64,000 bases of DNA, from positions 4,088,635 through 4,152,634 of the forward strand of contig FN649752.1 of the NCBI GenBank assembly GCA_000310025.1. Reading direction: 5' to 3'. Shown here in pieces: positions 48,001-51,719 of this stretch (position 1 is the first letter of the stretch; every line of letters begins with the position of its first letter). The stretch is from Ectocarpus siliculosus. Taxonomy: Eukaryota > Sar > Phaeophyceae > Ectocarpales > Ectocarpaceae. The position numbers were made by a program, and so were the translations under genes. The notes beneath the pieces were generated by a model. It searched no databases and had not been told where the DNA came from. It saw only the letters and a list, made by a program, of their open reading frames with translations.

Positions 48001-49072
48001 TCCATGTCCGTGTCCATGTCGATGTGTATGTGGATTGGATGAAGGTGAATGACGACGAGGGGAACCTGTACAAGTTCAAGGCCTCCGCGGAGCGCCTGGA
48101 CAGGGTCCTGCAGGCCGTCTCCGAGAAGCTCAAGATGCCCAAGGATGCCATCCTTCTCAAGTACCAGGACGATGACGGGGATGACATCGTGCTCAGCGGG
48201 TAAGACGCCGAAGAGGGGATGCAGAGAGGAATGTAGGGAGGTCGGGTCAAGAGAGGAAGGAAGGTTTATCAAGGAGGCGGGGCAGTGTGGATTATGGTAG
48301 TCAGGCAGGGAGGGGGGGAGACTGACCTCCGGTCAGGCAGGACTTGTTGGTGCCGCGTCTGGCGGAGTTTGGTTCCGTTTAGTGCCTCCATCCCACTTTT
48401 ACCCATTGCATTCCTGGCCAACCAGAGCGTTCAGAATACAAACAACAAACACCAGAGCAATGTTCACTGCAGACTGCCGTAACAATTTCTATGGAGTGCT
48501 TTGAGGGATTCCGTGGGGCTTGGTGTACGTTGGACTGCGCACGAAGCATAGTGGCACTTGGGGATTACGAGTACTTTAGTATGCTTGGGGGGGGGGGGGG
48601 GGTCGTTGGGAGCGTAGAAGACGCAACTGAACACTTGGACCACGATTCTGTCGCGAATGCTGTCAGGCACGGGCGAAATGACCGTGATATTGTTTGGTCG
48701 GCAGGTGTTCGCCTAACTCGCTAATACTGTAGCACTAGCACCAGCCTATTAGTGGTGTTCATGACTTCTGCGGGCATGCTGATAGCGATGCTGATGCCGC
48801 AACGATTGCCTTCAACTTGTGACGCGAGCAGGGACGACAGCCTCCTGGAGGCCGTGGACATGGCGCGGGCGTCGAGCAAGCCGGCACTGGTGCTGGTTGC
48901 CACCCTTAAGCTGCACACGCTGGATGAACACGACGATGAGCATGCGGAAGAGTCGGCAGCAGCAGCCATGAGCAGGGCGCTGGGGGCACACTCGAGCACC
49001 ACCGCGATAGGAATTGCGGCTGTGGCGGTGGTCTCTGTCGTTGCGATCTTCATGAGCAGAGGGAGGAAGTAA
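64..49072 (+). CDS. Class XXIX-type myosin: motor, IQ neck, UVR-like repeats, 16 CBS domains, PB1, C-terminal membrane anchor (whole gene, 5' end open)
   Basis: About 60 exons on one strand join into a single reading frame of roughly 3,095 residues, ending at TAA 49070-49072. Every join after the first keeps phase, and no stop, start codon or strand change separates the motor, tail, CBS and PB1 parts. The order (motor, IQ neck, tail, many CBS domains, PB1, C-terminal transmembrane segment) is that described for class XXIX myosins of stramenopiles, for which up to 18 CBS domains are reported. The expected product is an actin-based motor held on a membrane by its C-terminus. CBS domains in other proteins bind adenosine nucleotides, so control by cell energy state is an inference. 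Weak points are the first exon and its join, the neck region next to the N gap, and four introns that need GC donors. The regional entries below give exon coordinates. Confidence 0.88.
3021..3222. mobile_element. Miniature inverted-repeat element, intron 5
   Basis: The ends are inverted copies of one another: CAAGATAACACAACCCCTGG on the left, and GGTCCAGGGGGTGTGTTATC followed by TTG on the right. The interior has no coding capacity. Related ends occur at 7624-7852 and as partial copies near 10735-10870, 16640-16780, 19005-19060 and 27800-27990, so this is a dispersed non-autonomous family sitting in introns. No clear target-site duplication was seen. Confidence 0.7.
3960..4095. repeat. Short tandem repeats in intron 6
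   Basis: Imperfect copies of a unit of about 20 bases built on CCTTGGATACAT follow one another between about 4015 and 4090. The rest of intron 6 (3810-4635) shows no coding evidence. Confidence 0.6.
5068..5200. repeat. 24-bp minisatellite in intron 7
   Basis: About five tandem copies of a 24-base unit built on GGATCGTGTTCATGTTG, differing by single bases near the unit end. It lies about 260 bases upstream of exon 8 and has no coding role that can be seen. Confidence 0.85.
6829..7403. mobile_element. 575-bp foldback (long palindromic) element, intron 9
   Basis: The sequence from 6829 (TTTTCAACGCAC) reads as an imperfect inverted copy of the sequence ending at 7403 (GTGCGTTGAAAA). The pairing continues almost to the centre near 7116, through CTGATTCCAACCGCTGACAT against ATGTCAGCGATTGGAATCAG and CCGCTGTCGATT against AATCGACAGCGG. 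The two arms are each about 280 bases, with mismatches from drift. There is no open frame of note. It is a foldback or large MITE-type insertion and could form a long hairpin in the pre-mRNA. Confidence 0.85.
7624..7852. mobile_element. Second copy of the miniature inverted-repeat family, intron 9
   Basis: The left end GCACAAGGCACC with GCACCCCCTGAACCGATTTT pairs with a right end reading AATCGGTCCAGGGGGTGC then GGTGTCTTATGC. Both match the ends of the 3021-3222 element. The interior differs, so this copy has diverged or carries a different filler. It lies about 140 bases before exon 10. Confidence 0.65.
7994..13618 (+). CDS. Myosin motor domain, C-terminal half with switch II, relay, loop 2 and converter (exons 10-17)
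   Basis: Exons: 7994-8113, 8660-8738, 9406-9569, 10643-10722, 11062-11168, 11900-12081, 12632-12749, 13472-13618. Exon 10 holds switch II (DIYGFEKF) and the relay helix ([19 protein letters not shown]); its donor lies inside the final Gln codon, giving NQHMFEVEQ after splicing. Exon 12 ends in a run of eight Gly encoded by a GGC repeat. Exon 13 carries IKHYAG and exon 14 [10 protein letters not shown]. Exon 15 encodes loop 2, which is unusually acidic ([11 protein letters not shown]) before an Arg-rich stretch; this loop is normally Lys-rich. Exon 16 has [12 protein letters not shown] and the SH1 helix region [13 protein letters not shown], which lacks the usual reactive cysteines. Exon 17 ([15 protein letters not shown]...WQIGTSK) starts the converter. 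Confidence 0.92.
9090..9120. repeat. Interstitial telomere-like repeat
   Basis: CCCTAACCCTAGCCCTAACC continuing with CCTAACCC is a short run of the telomeric hexamer (TTAGGG on the other strand) inside intron 11. Shorter runs occur at about 25603-25622 and 33212-33228. Confidence 0.8.
10545..10640. repeat. (TTG)n microsatellite abutting exon 13
   Basis: A TTG/CTG triplet run ends only a few bases before the acceptor AG at 10641-10642 and may serve as its pyrimidine-rich tract. The long Asn and Thr/Gln stretches it gives on the other strand are not genes. Confidence 0.85.
11162..11290. repeat. Tandem copies of the exon 14 splice-donor region
   Basis: Three imperfect copies of a 42-48 base unit begin at 11164, 11206 and 11253. 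The first copy contains the exon 14 end and its donor (TCGATGTAAG). The second has TCCGATGTATGG and the third TTCGATGTAAGG. Each copy is followed by a form of ACCACTGACT and TCATGAAGCATGTG. Confidence 0.85.
12052..12350. repeat. Tandem copies of the exon 15 end and its donor
   Basis: The exon 15 end (ATCACTCACCCCAG then GTTCGT, donor at 12082) is followed by three degenerate copies with CCCAG-GT borders at about 12178/12179, 12245/12246 and 12341/12342. The period is about 70-100 bases, and the spacers share GAACC and CGTCACCTG blocks. Confidence 0.85.
14551..16635 (+). CDS. Myosin converter end and IQ-like neck (exons 18-19, interrupted by an assembly gap)
   Basis: Exon 18 (14551-14682) begins [20 protein letters not shown], the usual end of the converter, and runs into an IQ-like helix ([16 protein letters not shown]). 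Exon 19 (16468-16635) encodes a second basic helix with two IQ-like segments ([16 protein letters not shown] and [13 protein letters not shown]). IQ motifs bind calmodulin or myosin light chains and form the lever arm. Both exons end in phase 0, so a direct join is possible. The intron between them holds the 194-base N run, however, and could hide a further exon. Class XXIX myosins are described with three IQ motifs, which agrees with what is visible here. Exact IQ boundaries are a judgement by eye. Confidence 0.75.
14773..14966. other. Assembly gap (194 N)
   Basis: The run of N is flanked by a C homopolymer on the left (from about 14748) and by AAAAAA plus a C run on the right (to about 14992). 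The true length is unknown. It lies between exons 18 and 19 and may hide neck sequence. Confidence 0.99.
15577..16383 (-). other. GC-rich open stretch, possible decayed mobile-element fragment
   Basis: This part of intron 18 differs from its neighbours in being GC-rich, and it is open on the minus strand over two overlapping frames (15823-16383 and 15577-15798). The product would include [15 protein letters not shown] and [19 protein letters not shown], which I do not recognise. No start context, splice sites or domain support a host gene. A relic of an element inserted in the intron is the simplest reading, but it is unproven. Confidence 0.3.
17137..21706 (+). CDS. Myosin proximal tail with six UVR-like helical repeats (exons 20-27)
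   Basis: Exons: 17137-17268, 17584-17844, 18226-18342, 18810-18992, 19362-19607, 20044-20165, 20733-20889, 21524-21706. Six of these exons (21-26) carry one copy each of a helix-turn-helix pattern: A-x(2-4)-[DNR]-[YF]-x2-[AC]-x2-L/F-[QSR]. Examples are [44 protein letters not shown] and [17 protein letters not shown]. The pattern resembles the UVR motif of UvrB/UvrC, ClpC and plant Executer proteins, where it mediates protein contacts. A second shared block (L[ST]EMQ-x5-LP) recurs in exons 24 and 25. Exon 20 and the stretches between repeats are charged and probably coiled coil. Exon 27 is a Ser/Pro/Gly-rich linker leading to the CBS region. Exon 22 ends at a GC donor (LQ, 18342); reading on gives a stop two codons later. 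Exon 20's start (17137) was chosen to keep phase 0. Confidence 0.82.
17845..17945. repeat. (TTG)/(TGG) triplet microsatellite at the start of intron 21
   Basis: Triplet repeats begin immediately after the exon 21 donor (GTGCGT at 17845). They give spurious Cys/Trp, Val/Leu and Thr/Pro open frames, which are not genes. Confidence 0.85.
19074..19290. repeat. Long (TTG)n microsatellite, intron 23
   Basis: About 210 bases of TTG repeats are broken by recurrent TTTTCG and GATG interruptions, giving a higher-order unit of about 60 bases. The poly-Asn and poly-Gln frames on the other strand are artefacts of this repeat. A truncated end of the miniature inverted-repeat family precedes it at 19005-19060. 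Confidence 0.9.
19641..19762. repeat. (TGTAGC)n hexamer array, intron 24
   Basis: About 19-20 almost perfect copies of TGTAGC start about 35 bases after the exon 24 donor. The (Ala-Val)n and (Ser-Cys)n frames here are low-complexity artefacts. Confidence 0.92.
20944..21165 (+). repeat. About 225-bp dispersed direct repeat, copy A (intron 26)
   Basis: This block matches 24531-24760 at high identity over its whole length, from AGTCATGCGCAGCTGTCATC to CGACTACGGCATGCACGACT. The copies are in the same orientation, in two introns 3.6 kb apart. Neither has coding capacity that can be supported. Confidence 0.85.
21712..21830. repeat. Two-copy tandem repeat after exon 27
   Basis: A unit of about 60 bases, GTTTGAATCATGCATTGGTG plus GCTGCTG runs ending GGATGTAATCA, occurs twice directly after the exon 27 donor. 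It does not include the donor itself. Confidence 0.8.
22126..29094 (+). CDS. CBS cassette 1 of the myosin tail: four CBS domains and a linker (exons 28-35)
   Basis: Exons: 22126-22269, 22797-22933, 23560-23701, 24791-24979, 25666-25824, 26493-26663, 28238-28356, 28863-29094. The cassette follows the plan of plant CBSCBSPB proteins: a KLRPK lead-in; CBS a ([20 protein letters not shown] to ITAIDCIR); CBS b ([16 protein letters not shown], then the signature [13 protein letters not shown]); a Lys-rich spacer; CBS c ([18 protein letters not shown]); CBS d (VMTPNPDTV, then [14 protein letters not shown] to [12 protein letters not shown]). A WQALFGSG linker follows, ending in SMLKPK. Unlike cassettes 2 and 3, the spacer between CBS b and c is in two larger exons with no separate small Lys/Gly exon. 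Exon 31 ends at a GC donor (24979, then gcaaga); read-through would meet a stop within three codons. The first exon has no ATG, which argues against a separate CBS gene. Confidence 0.9.
23060..23135. repeat. (TACTG)n pentamer array, intron 29
   Basis: TACTG repeats grade into TAGTG repeats. The region is non-coding. Confidence 0.85.
23824..23922. repeat. (GA)n microsatellite, intron 30
   Basis: Nearly perfect GA dinucleotide run of about 95 bases, giving spurious Glu-Arg and Ser-Leu frames. Confidence 0.95.
24171..24297. repeat. Two-copy tandem repeat, intron 30
   Basis: Two near-identical copies of a unit of about 65 bases, containing GGGTTTTCGTCGCTTGGCAA and CGACGTTGTAAAACAACC, separated by C runs. 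Confidence 0.85.
24531..24760 (+). repeat. About 225-bp dispersed direct repeat, copy B (intron 30)
   Basis: This is the partner of 20944-21165. It ends about 30 bases before the exon 31 acceptor, separated from it by a C-rich tract. It carries an extra short insertion (CTCACCCTTCATG) relative to copy A. Confidence 0.85.
26656..26800. repeat. Tandem copies of the exon 33 donor region
   Basis: The exon 33 end (GCAAGAG then GTGAGTGTTTAGACTG) is followed by copies at about 26721 (GCAAGAG then GTCAGTGTTTAGACTA) and 26763 (GAGAG then GTGAGCGGTTAGACTA). Each copy is followed by TTGCATTGGGCT. Confidence 0.85.
27005..27365. mobile_element. 361-bp foldback element, intron 33
   Basis: The left end GCCTCTTGTTCC (27005) pairs with GGAACAAGAGGC ending at 27365. 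The arms stay complementary towards the centre near 27185, for example ATATGGCGATATG against CATATCGCCATAT and GGTGTGCCTTTCG against CGAAAGGCACACC. It is non-coding and similar in plan to the 6829-7403 foldback but of unrelated sequence. Confidence 0.85.
29081..29305. repeat. Tandem copies of the exon 35 end and donor
   Basis: The exon 35 end CTCAAGCCTAAG with donor GTAGGAGAAG (29095) recurs at 29178-29189 with the same donor and again at about 29272-29284 (CTGAAGCCTAAG then GTAGAAG). In between are G/T-rich stretches with TGTTGTTG runs. Confidence 0.88.
29351..30800. mobile_element. 1.45-kb pogo/Tigger-like DNA transposon, probably non-autonomous, intron 35
   Basis: The element has perfect 24-base terminal inverted repeats beginning CAGTAGCGGCTACGG and running into TTTAAGAGA. 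It is flanked on both sides by TA (29349-29350 and 30801-30802), the target duplication of Tc1/mariner/pogo elements. Sub-terminal copies of GGATTTAAGAGAG plus AATTGG lie near both ends. The interior (29533-30063) holds two open stretches in different frames. The first is Cys-rich ([14 protein letters not shown] and HRICHNC) and looks like a zinc-binding module; the second is acidic ([14 protein letters not shown]). No DDE transposase was found, so the copy is probably non-autonomous or decayed. Confidence 0.82.
31053..35362 (+). CDS. CBS cassette 2 of the myosin tail: four CBS domains and a linker (exons 36-43)
   Basis: Exons: 31053-31189, 31480-31621, 32128-32283, 32978-33076, 33466-33570, 34051-34221, 34714-34832, 35155-35362. 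It repeats the cassette 1 plan: CBS a ([19 protein letters not shown] to SDQDVAR), CBS b ([28 protein letters not shown]), a Gly-rich and Lys/Gly spacer, CBS c ([20 protein letters not shown]), CBS d ([22 protein letters not shown] to [10 protein letters not shown]), and a [17 protein letters not shown] linker ending SSLKPK. Exons for CBS a, b, c and d have exactly the same lengths as in cassette 1 (137, 142, 171 and 119 bp) and the same phases, so the cassettes arose by duplication of genomic DNA with its introns. A second in-frame acceptor lies 75 bases before exon 39. Confidence 0.92.
32903..32977 (+). other. Possible alternative 5' extension of exon 39 (25 codons)
   Basis: GGCTCAG-ATGGCCAAC at 32902/32903 duplicates the exon 39 acceptor context ACTCAG-ATGGCCAAC at 32977/32978. 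The 75 bases between them are open in the exon 39 frame, starting [15 protein letters not shown]. Use of the upstream site would add 25 residues to the CBS cassette 2 spacer. This is read from sequence only. Confidence 0.45.
35890..36042. repeat. CTCACTCG repeats and (CT)n tract before exon 44
   Basis: Copies of CTGCCTCACTCG or CTAGTG variants pass into about 60 bases of CT dinucleotides ending 8 bases before the exon 44 acceptor (36050). The CT run probably acts as its polypyrimidine tract. Confidence 0.85.
36051..43128 (+). CDS. CBS cassette 3 of the myosin tail: four CBS domains and a linker (exons 44-51)
   Basis: Exons: 36051-36187, 36850-36991, 37584-37742, 38581-38670, 39239-39343, 40919-41089, 42224-42342, 42931-43128. 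Motifs run in the same order: CBS a ([20 protein letters not shown] to DHDIAR), CBS b ([27 protein letters not shown]), a Lys/Gly spacer, a [10 protein letters not shown] segment shared with cassette 2, CBS c ([20 protein letters not shown]), CBS d ([28 protein letters not shown]), and linker [17 protein letters not shown]. Two introns need GC donors: after exon 47 (38670, gcgagt) and after exon 50 (42342, gcgagc). In each case only this border keeps phase with the next exon. At the end of exon 51 the cassette junction has moved: the LKPK block is followed by RPVIMSSDG before the intron. Confidence 0.9.
38345..38530. repeat. CCATGGTTA-based repeats upstream of exon 47
   Basis: Repeated TTTCCATGGTTA blocks and two copies of a unit of about 80 bases beginning GGTTACATCAGATGTATTCG or GGTTGTGTCAGATGTGTCTG. 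Non-coding. Confidence 0.7.
41545..41695. repeat. 80-bp two-copy tandem repeat, intron 49
   Basis: TCTGCTCTTTTGTCCGATAT through CAACGCATCTTC occurs twice in a row with very few differences. Confidence 0.88.
43559..47662 (+). CDS. CBS cassette 4 of the myosin tail: four CBS domains and a Gly/Met-rich linker (exons 52-58)
   Basis: Exons: 43559-43666, 44191-44332, 44918-45139, 45393-45626, 46241-46336, 46952-47070, 47374-47662. CBS a ([18 protein letters not shown] to DHDLTR), CBS b ([28 protein letters not shown]), a long spacer, CBS c ([20 protein letters not shown]), CBS d ([28 protein letters not shown]), and linker [17 protein letters not shown]. This is the most divergent cassette in gene structure. 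The intron before VLVV is missing, so spacer and CBS c share exon 55, and a new intron splits CBS c after VITK. The last linker is long and rich in Gly, Pro and Met, and leads into PB1 (KFVYK). Confidence 0.92.
46490..46715. repeat. 115-bp two-copy tandem repeat, intron 56
   Basis: A block from GTTGATGAGATCA to CATGCTGTTGATC is present twice in tandem with scattered differences. Non-coding. Confidence 0.88.
48045..49072 (+). CDS. PB1 domain and C-terminal membrane anchor of the myosin (exons 59-60)
   Basis: Exons 48045-48199 and 48832-49072. The PB1 fold begins at the end of exon 58 (KFVYKV), continues through [20 protein letters not shown], and has an acidic OPCA-type core ([20 protein letters not shown]), which in known PB1 domains pairs with a basic partner surface. 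The intron falls inside the OPCA motif (SG then DDSLL). An acidic/Ala-rich hinge follows, then one hydrophobic helix ([18 protein letters not shown]) and a short basic end SRGRK before TAA. A single helix at the extreme C-terminus with a basic flank is the layout of a tail-anchored protein, so the motor domain should face the cytosol. Which membrane it enters cannot be read from the sequence. Confidence 0.92.
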
Positions 49073-51719
49073 CTGGCTCTTTTTTTGTCTGTTTTTGTGC
49101 TGTCTGGATCGTGGATCTTGTGCTTTTTATTTTATACCTCGTCCTAGGTCGCCGGCTGTTTGTGTTGCCGATTTATCACAGGGCATTTTCTCGTCATTTC
49201 TTTGTGTTTTGATTCGATCGGTTGGTGTTGTTTTGAAGAACGGGCGAATCCTTTGCTGGTCGTCAGTACATACCTTTTCGCTGGCAATTTTCATGGAGTT
49301 GCTCAAAGCCCGAAGGCAACATCGTAACCACGAGTTGATGTCGTTCTTTAGCTAAAGGCTCCATCCAGACGTGGATAACGTTGCGATAGCTCGGCGTTAT
49401 TTACGCCGGTAGACGTATTTGCTAGACTTGCCGAAGCACAGCGGTACTCTTGAGTCCGTAGCAGCAGCTGATGCCTTCCATGCTAGTAGGCGGCATCAGC
49501 TGAAGGACGAGTGCCTGCCGGGCGTTCGAAAGGTCAAGTTTTCATGTTTTCACGAACAAATCCAGCCAATCCTGGGGTAGCTCTGTCTTTGCATTGGTAG
49601 TCATCCTGCCGAGCGGGTAGACCTGAGAGGGTGCGTACCCCTCACGGTTTGTTGCTTCATTTGTTTCTTAAGTTTCTTGATTTTCCCTATTTTGGTAGAT
49701 ACACACGGGGTTGTTGATTCGAATGGAGGCTACGGCTACGCACGGAAACAACGCAGGTGTAGCGCCACCAGTTTTGATATTGTTTTTTGCACTAAGCTCG
49801 TCTTTTCTTTTCCGTTGGCTTCAAACAGCCGCATTTTGGTTATAATAAGTTTTTTTTTTGCGGGGAGTTGGGGGTAGGTCGTAGAGACGTGTCCCAAGTT
49901 CTCTTGTCTTGGCAATACTTGAGCGTTTCTTCGCACCCGACCTTGCAGTACCACTGCAAGTACATGCGTGTGCATGCGTGCAGCTCTCTGGCTTCACTGC
50001 TGGTGTGACTCTGTCAAGTGTTTTCTACCAAACGTCTCATTATTGAGGACGCTTGTAGCCATGTGTGATGATTCAGGAGGTAGGTGTAAAACACAGCTAG
50101 CTGTGTTCTTTTGTTTCCCCCACCCGTATTGCACCTAAAATACCAAACCAAAAAATACAACATTTTTTCCTGATGTGTTGTTGTGTGTGCGTCCGCGAAG
50201 AAATCAACGATTCCGGCAGGAACCTCGCTGACAAATACTCCGGGGTATGACGTTTCCCCGTGCTTTTGCCTTACGGCGAACTGGATTACCGCAACAATGA
50301 TTAAGTCCCACGTAATGAAAAAACCGAGTGACAACGGTAATCATGCGATGGATGGTCGTGCTTGCGTGCAGGTGGTGCCTTGAGGTCCGGGGTTCGAGCC
50401 AACTATATTTATTTTTGCTGTTTCATTGCGTTCTCTTTTTTCTTTTTTCCTTTCTTCGATTCTGCATCACGTCAGAGTAACTCGCATCATAGCCCGCACA
50501 GATGTCCTCCCCGATGAAAGGGAACAGAGCTTGTCTGGAACATTCCGCCGGCCGTAAATTTCGCGAACTTTTCTCTCAAAATTGCTCCAAGTGCCATGAT
50601 GAGGCAAACACTACAGTACAAGCTCTTCACTCTTCTTGTCATGTTCTGTATGCATTGCTGAACCAAGTTTTCCCATCGTTTCCGGGCCGCCCGAAGGCAG
50701 TCATGTACGTGCCAAAATCATGCAGTCATTACTTGTGGCGCAAAGCGCTAAAATGAGCAGAGACGGGACATGTTTTTGTTTTTCTCGGTCTCAGACTCCA
50801 TCATCTATATCTGTCTGCTACGGTCACATTCACCTACCACGCCAGTTTTTCTTAGGAAACTGTTGAAATGGTTAGCTGTCGCGTGGAATTTTTTACCTCG
50901 CGCGAGTAACGGCAGACGCCACGGCCGCTCTAACGCCTGTGTGTCGTCTCTCTCGTCCAAGGGGGATAGCCATTCGTCCCCCCCGAAAAAATCCCCCGAA
51001 AACCGCTGCAACTCCCATTTTCAACTGAGAGGAGAACTGATACCGCCTCTTTAGTTCTGCAGTTCTGCAGGTTCTAGCTTGGACGTGTGTGTGTTGCACT
51101 TGCGTTCAAGCGTGGCTTTGTGTGTGCCCTGCCGCAGCAGTTCGTCTCTTGTGGATTCTTTGTTGACTCAAGCTTGTTCTGCTCACAGTTCTGTACGGCG
51201 AACTGAGGGTAGGAAGCAAGAGTGATCTGGTGTGCGAGCCTTAACGGAGCCAAGCTTCCGGACGGTCCTACCTCAAAGGTCATCCGTTATGCAACGACAC
51301 ACGTCACCCATGTAATATCTCATCTTGAATCTCTGATTGGCCCAACTTGGACCTATGGTGGTACACTTGCAACTATTTGCTGTAATTCCTGCTGAGAACT
51401 GGCCCTAGGTCATCACTGTACGCTACAGCTGCCCCTTAGTCGTATCTGCTGGCCTAACCGGTCGGTCCTGTCGTCTACACAGTCGGTCCCCTACACACAC
51501 CGACGGTCCAGAACAGAAGATAATCTGACAGTTACTCTGAGTCCAAAATAACGCCTAGAGAACTAGACTGAAACCCTTTCTCACCACACACAACGGTTCT
51601 TCCGCATTCCGCACTCCGAAGCTAGACCAACTCTGTGCTGTGTACCTTAGCACGAAGGTGGCGACGAGCTAGGAGGTTCACACGTTCACAGGCACAGCCA
51701 AGCCAGACGACCACGACCC
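49073..51719. other. Intergenic region between the myosin and the GT31 gene
   Basis: No open frame here has splice sites or recognisable protein sequence. The first part is presumably the 3' UTR of the myosin gene, since brown algal 3' UTRs are long, but no clear poly(A) signal could be assigned. A short hairpin with an 11-base stem (CAGCTGATGCC against GGCATCAGCTG) lies at 49465-49502. The last part should contain the promoter and 5' UTR of the downstream gene; no TATA-like element stands out. Confidence 0.6.

Noticed and set aside
22126-49072. A separate CBS-PB1 gene starting near 22126
   Set aside because: The first CBS exon has no ATG in frame (it would start at GTG), the upstream exons join to it in phase 0, and motor-CBS-PB1-anchor is the known layout of class XXIX myosins.
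50330-50405. tRNA gene suggested by GGTTCGAGCC near 50391
   Set aside because: The bases around the loop do not form a T-stem and no A-box or anticodon arm lies at the right distance.
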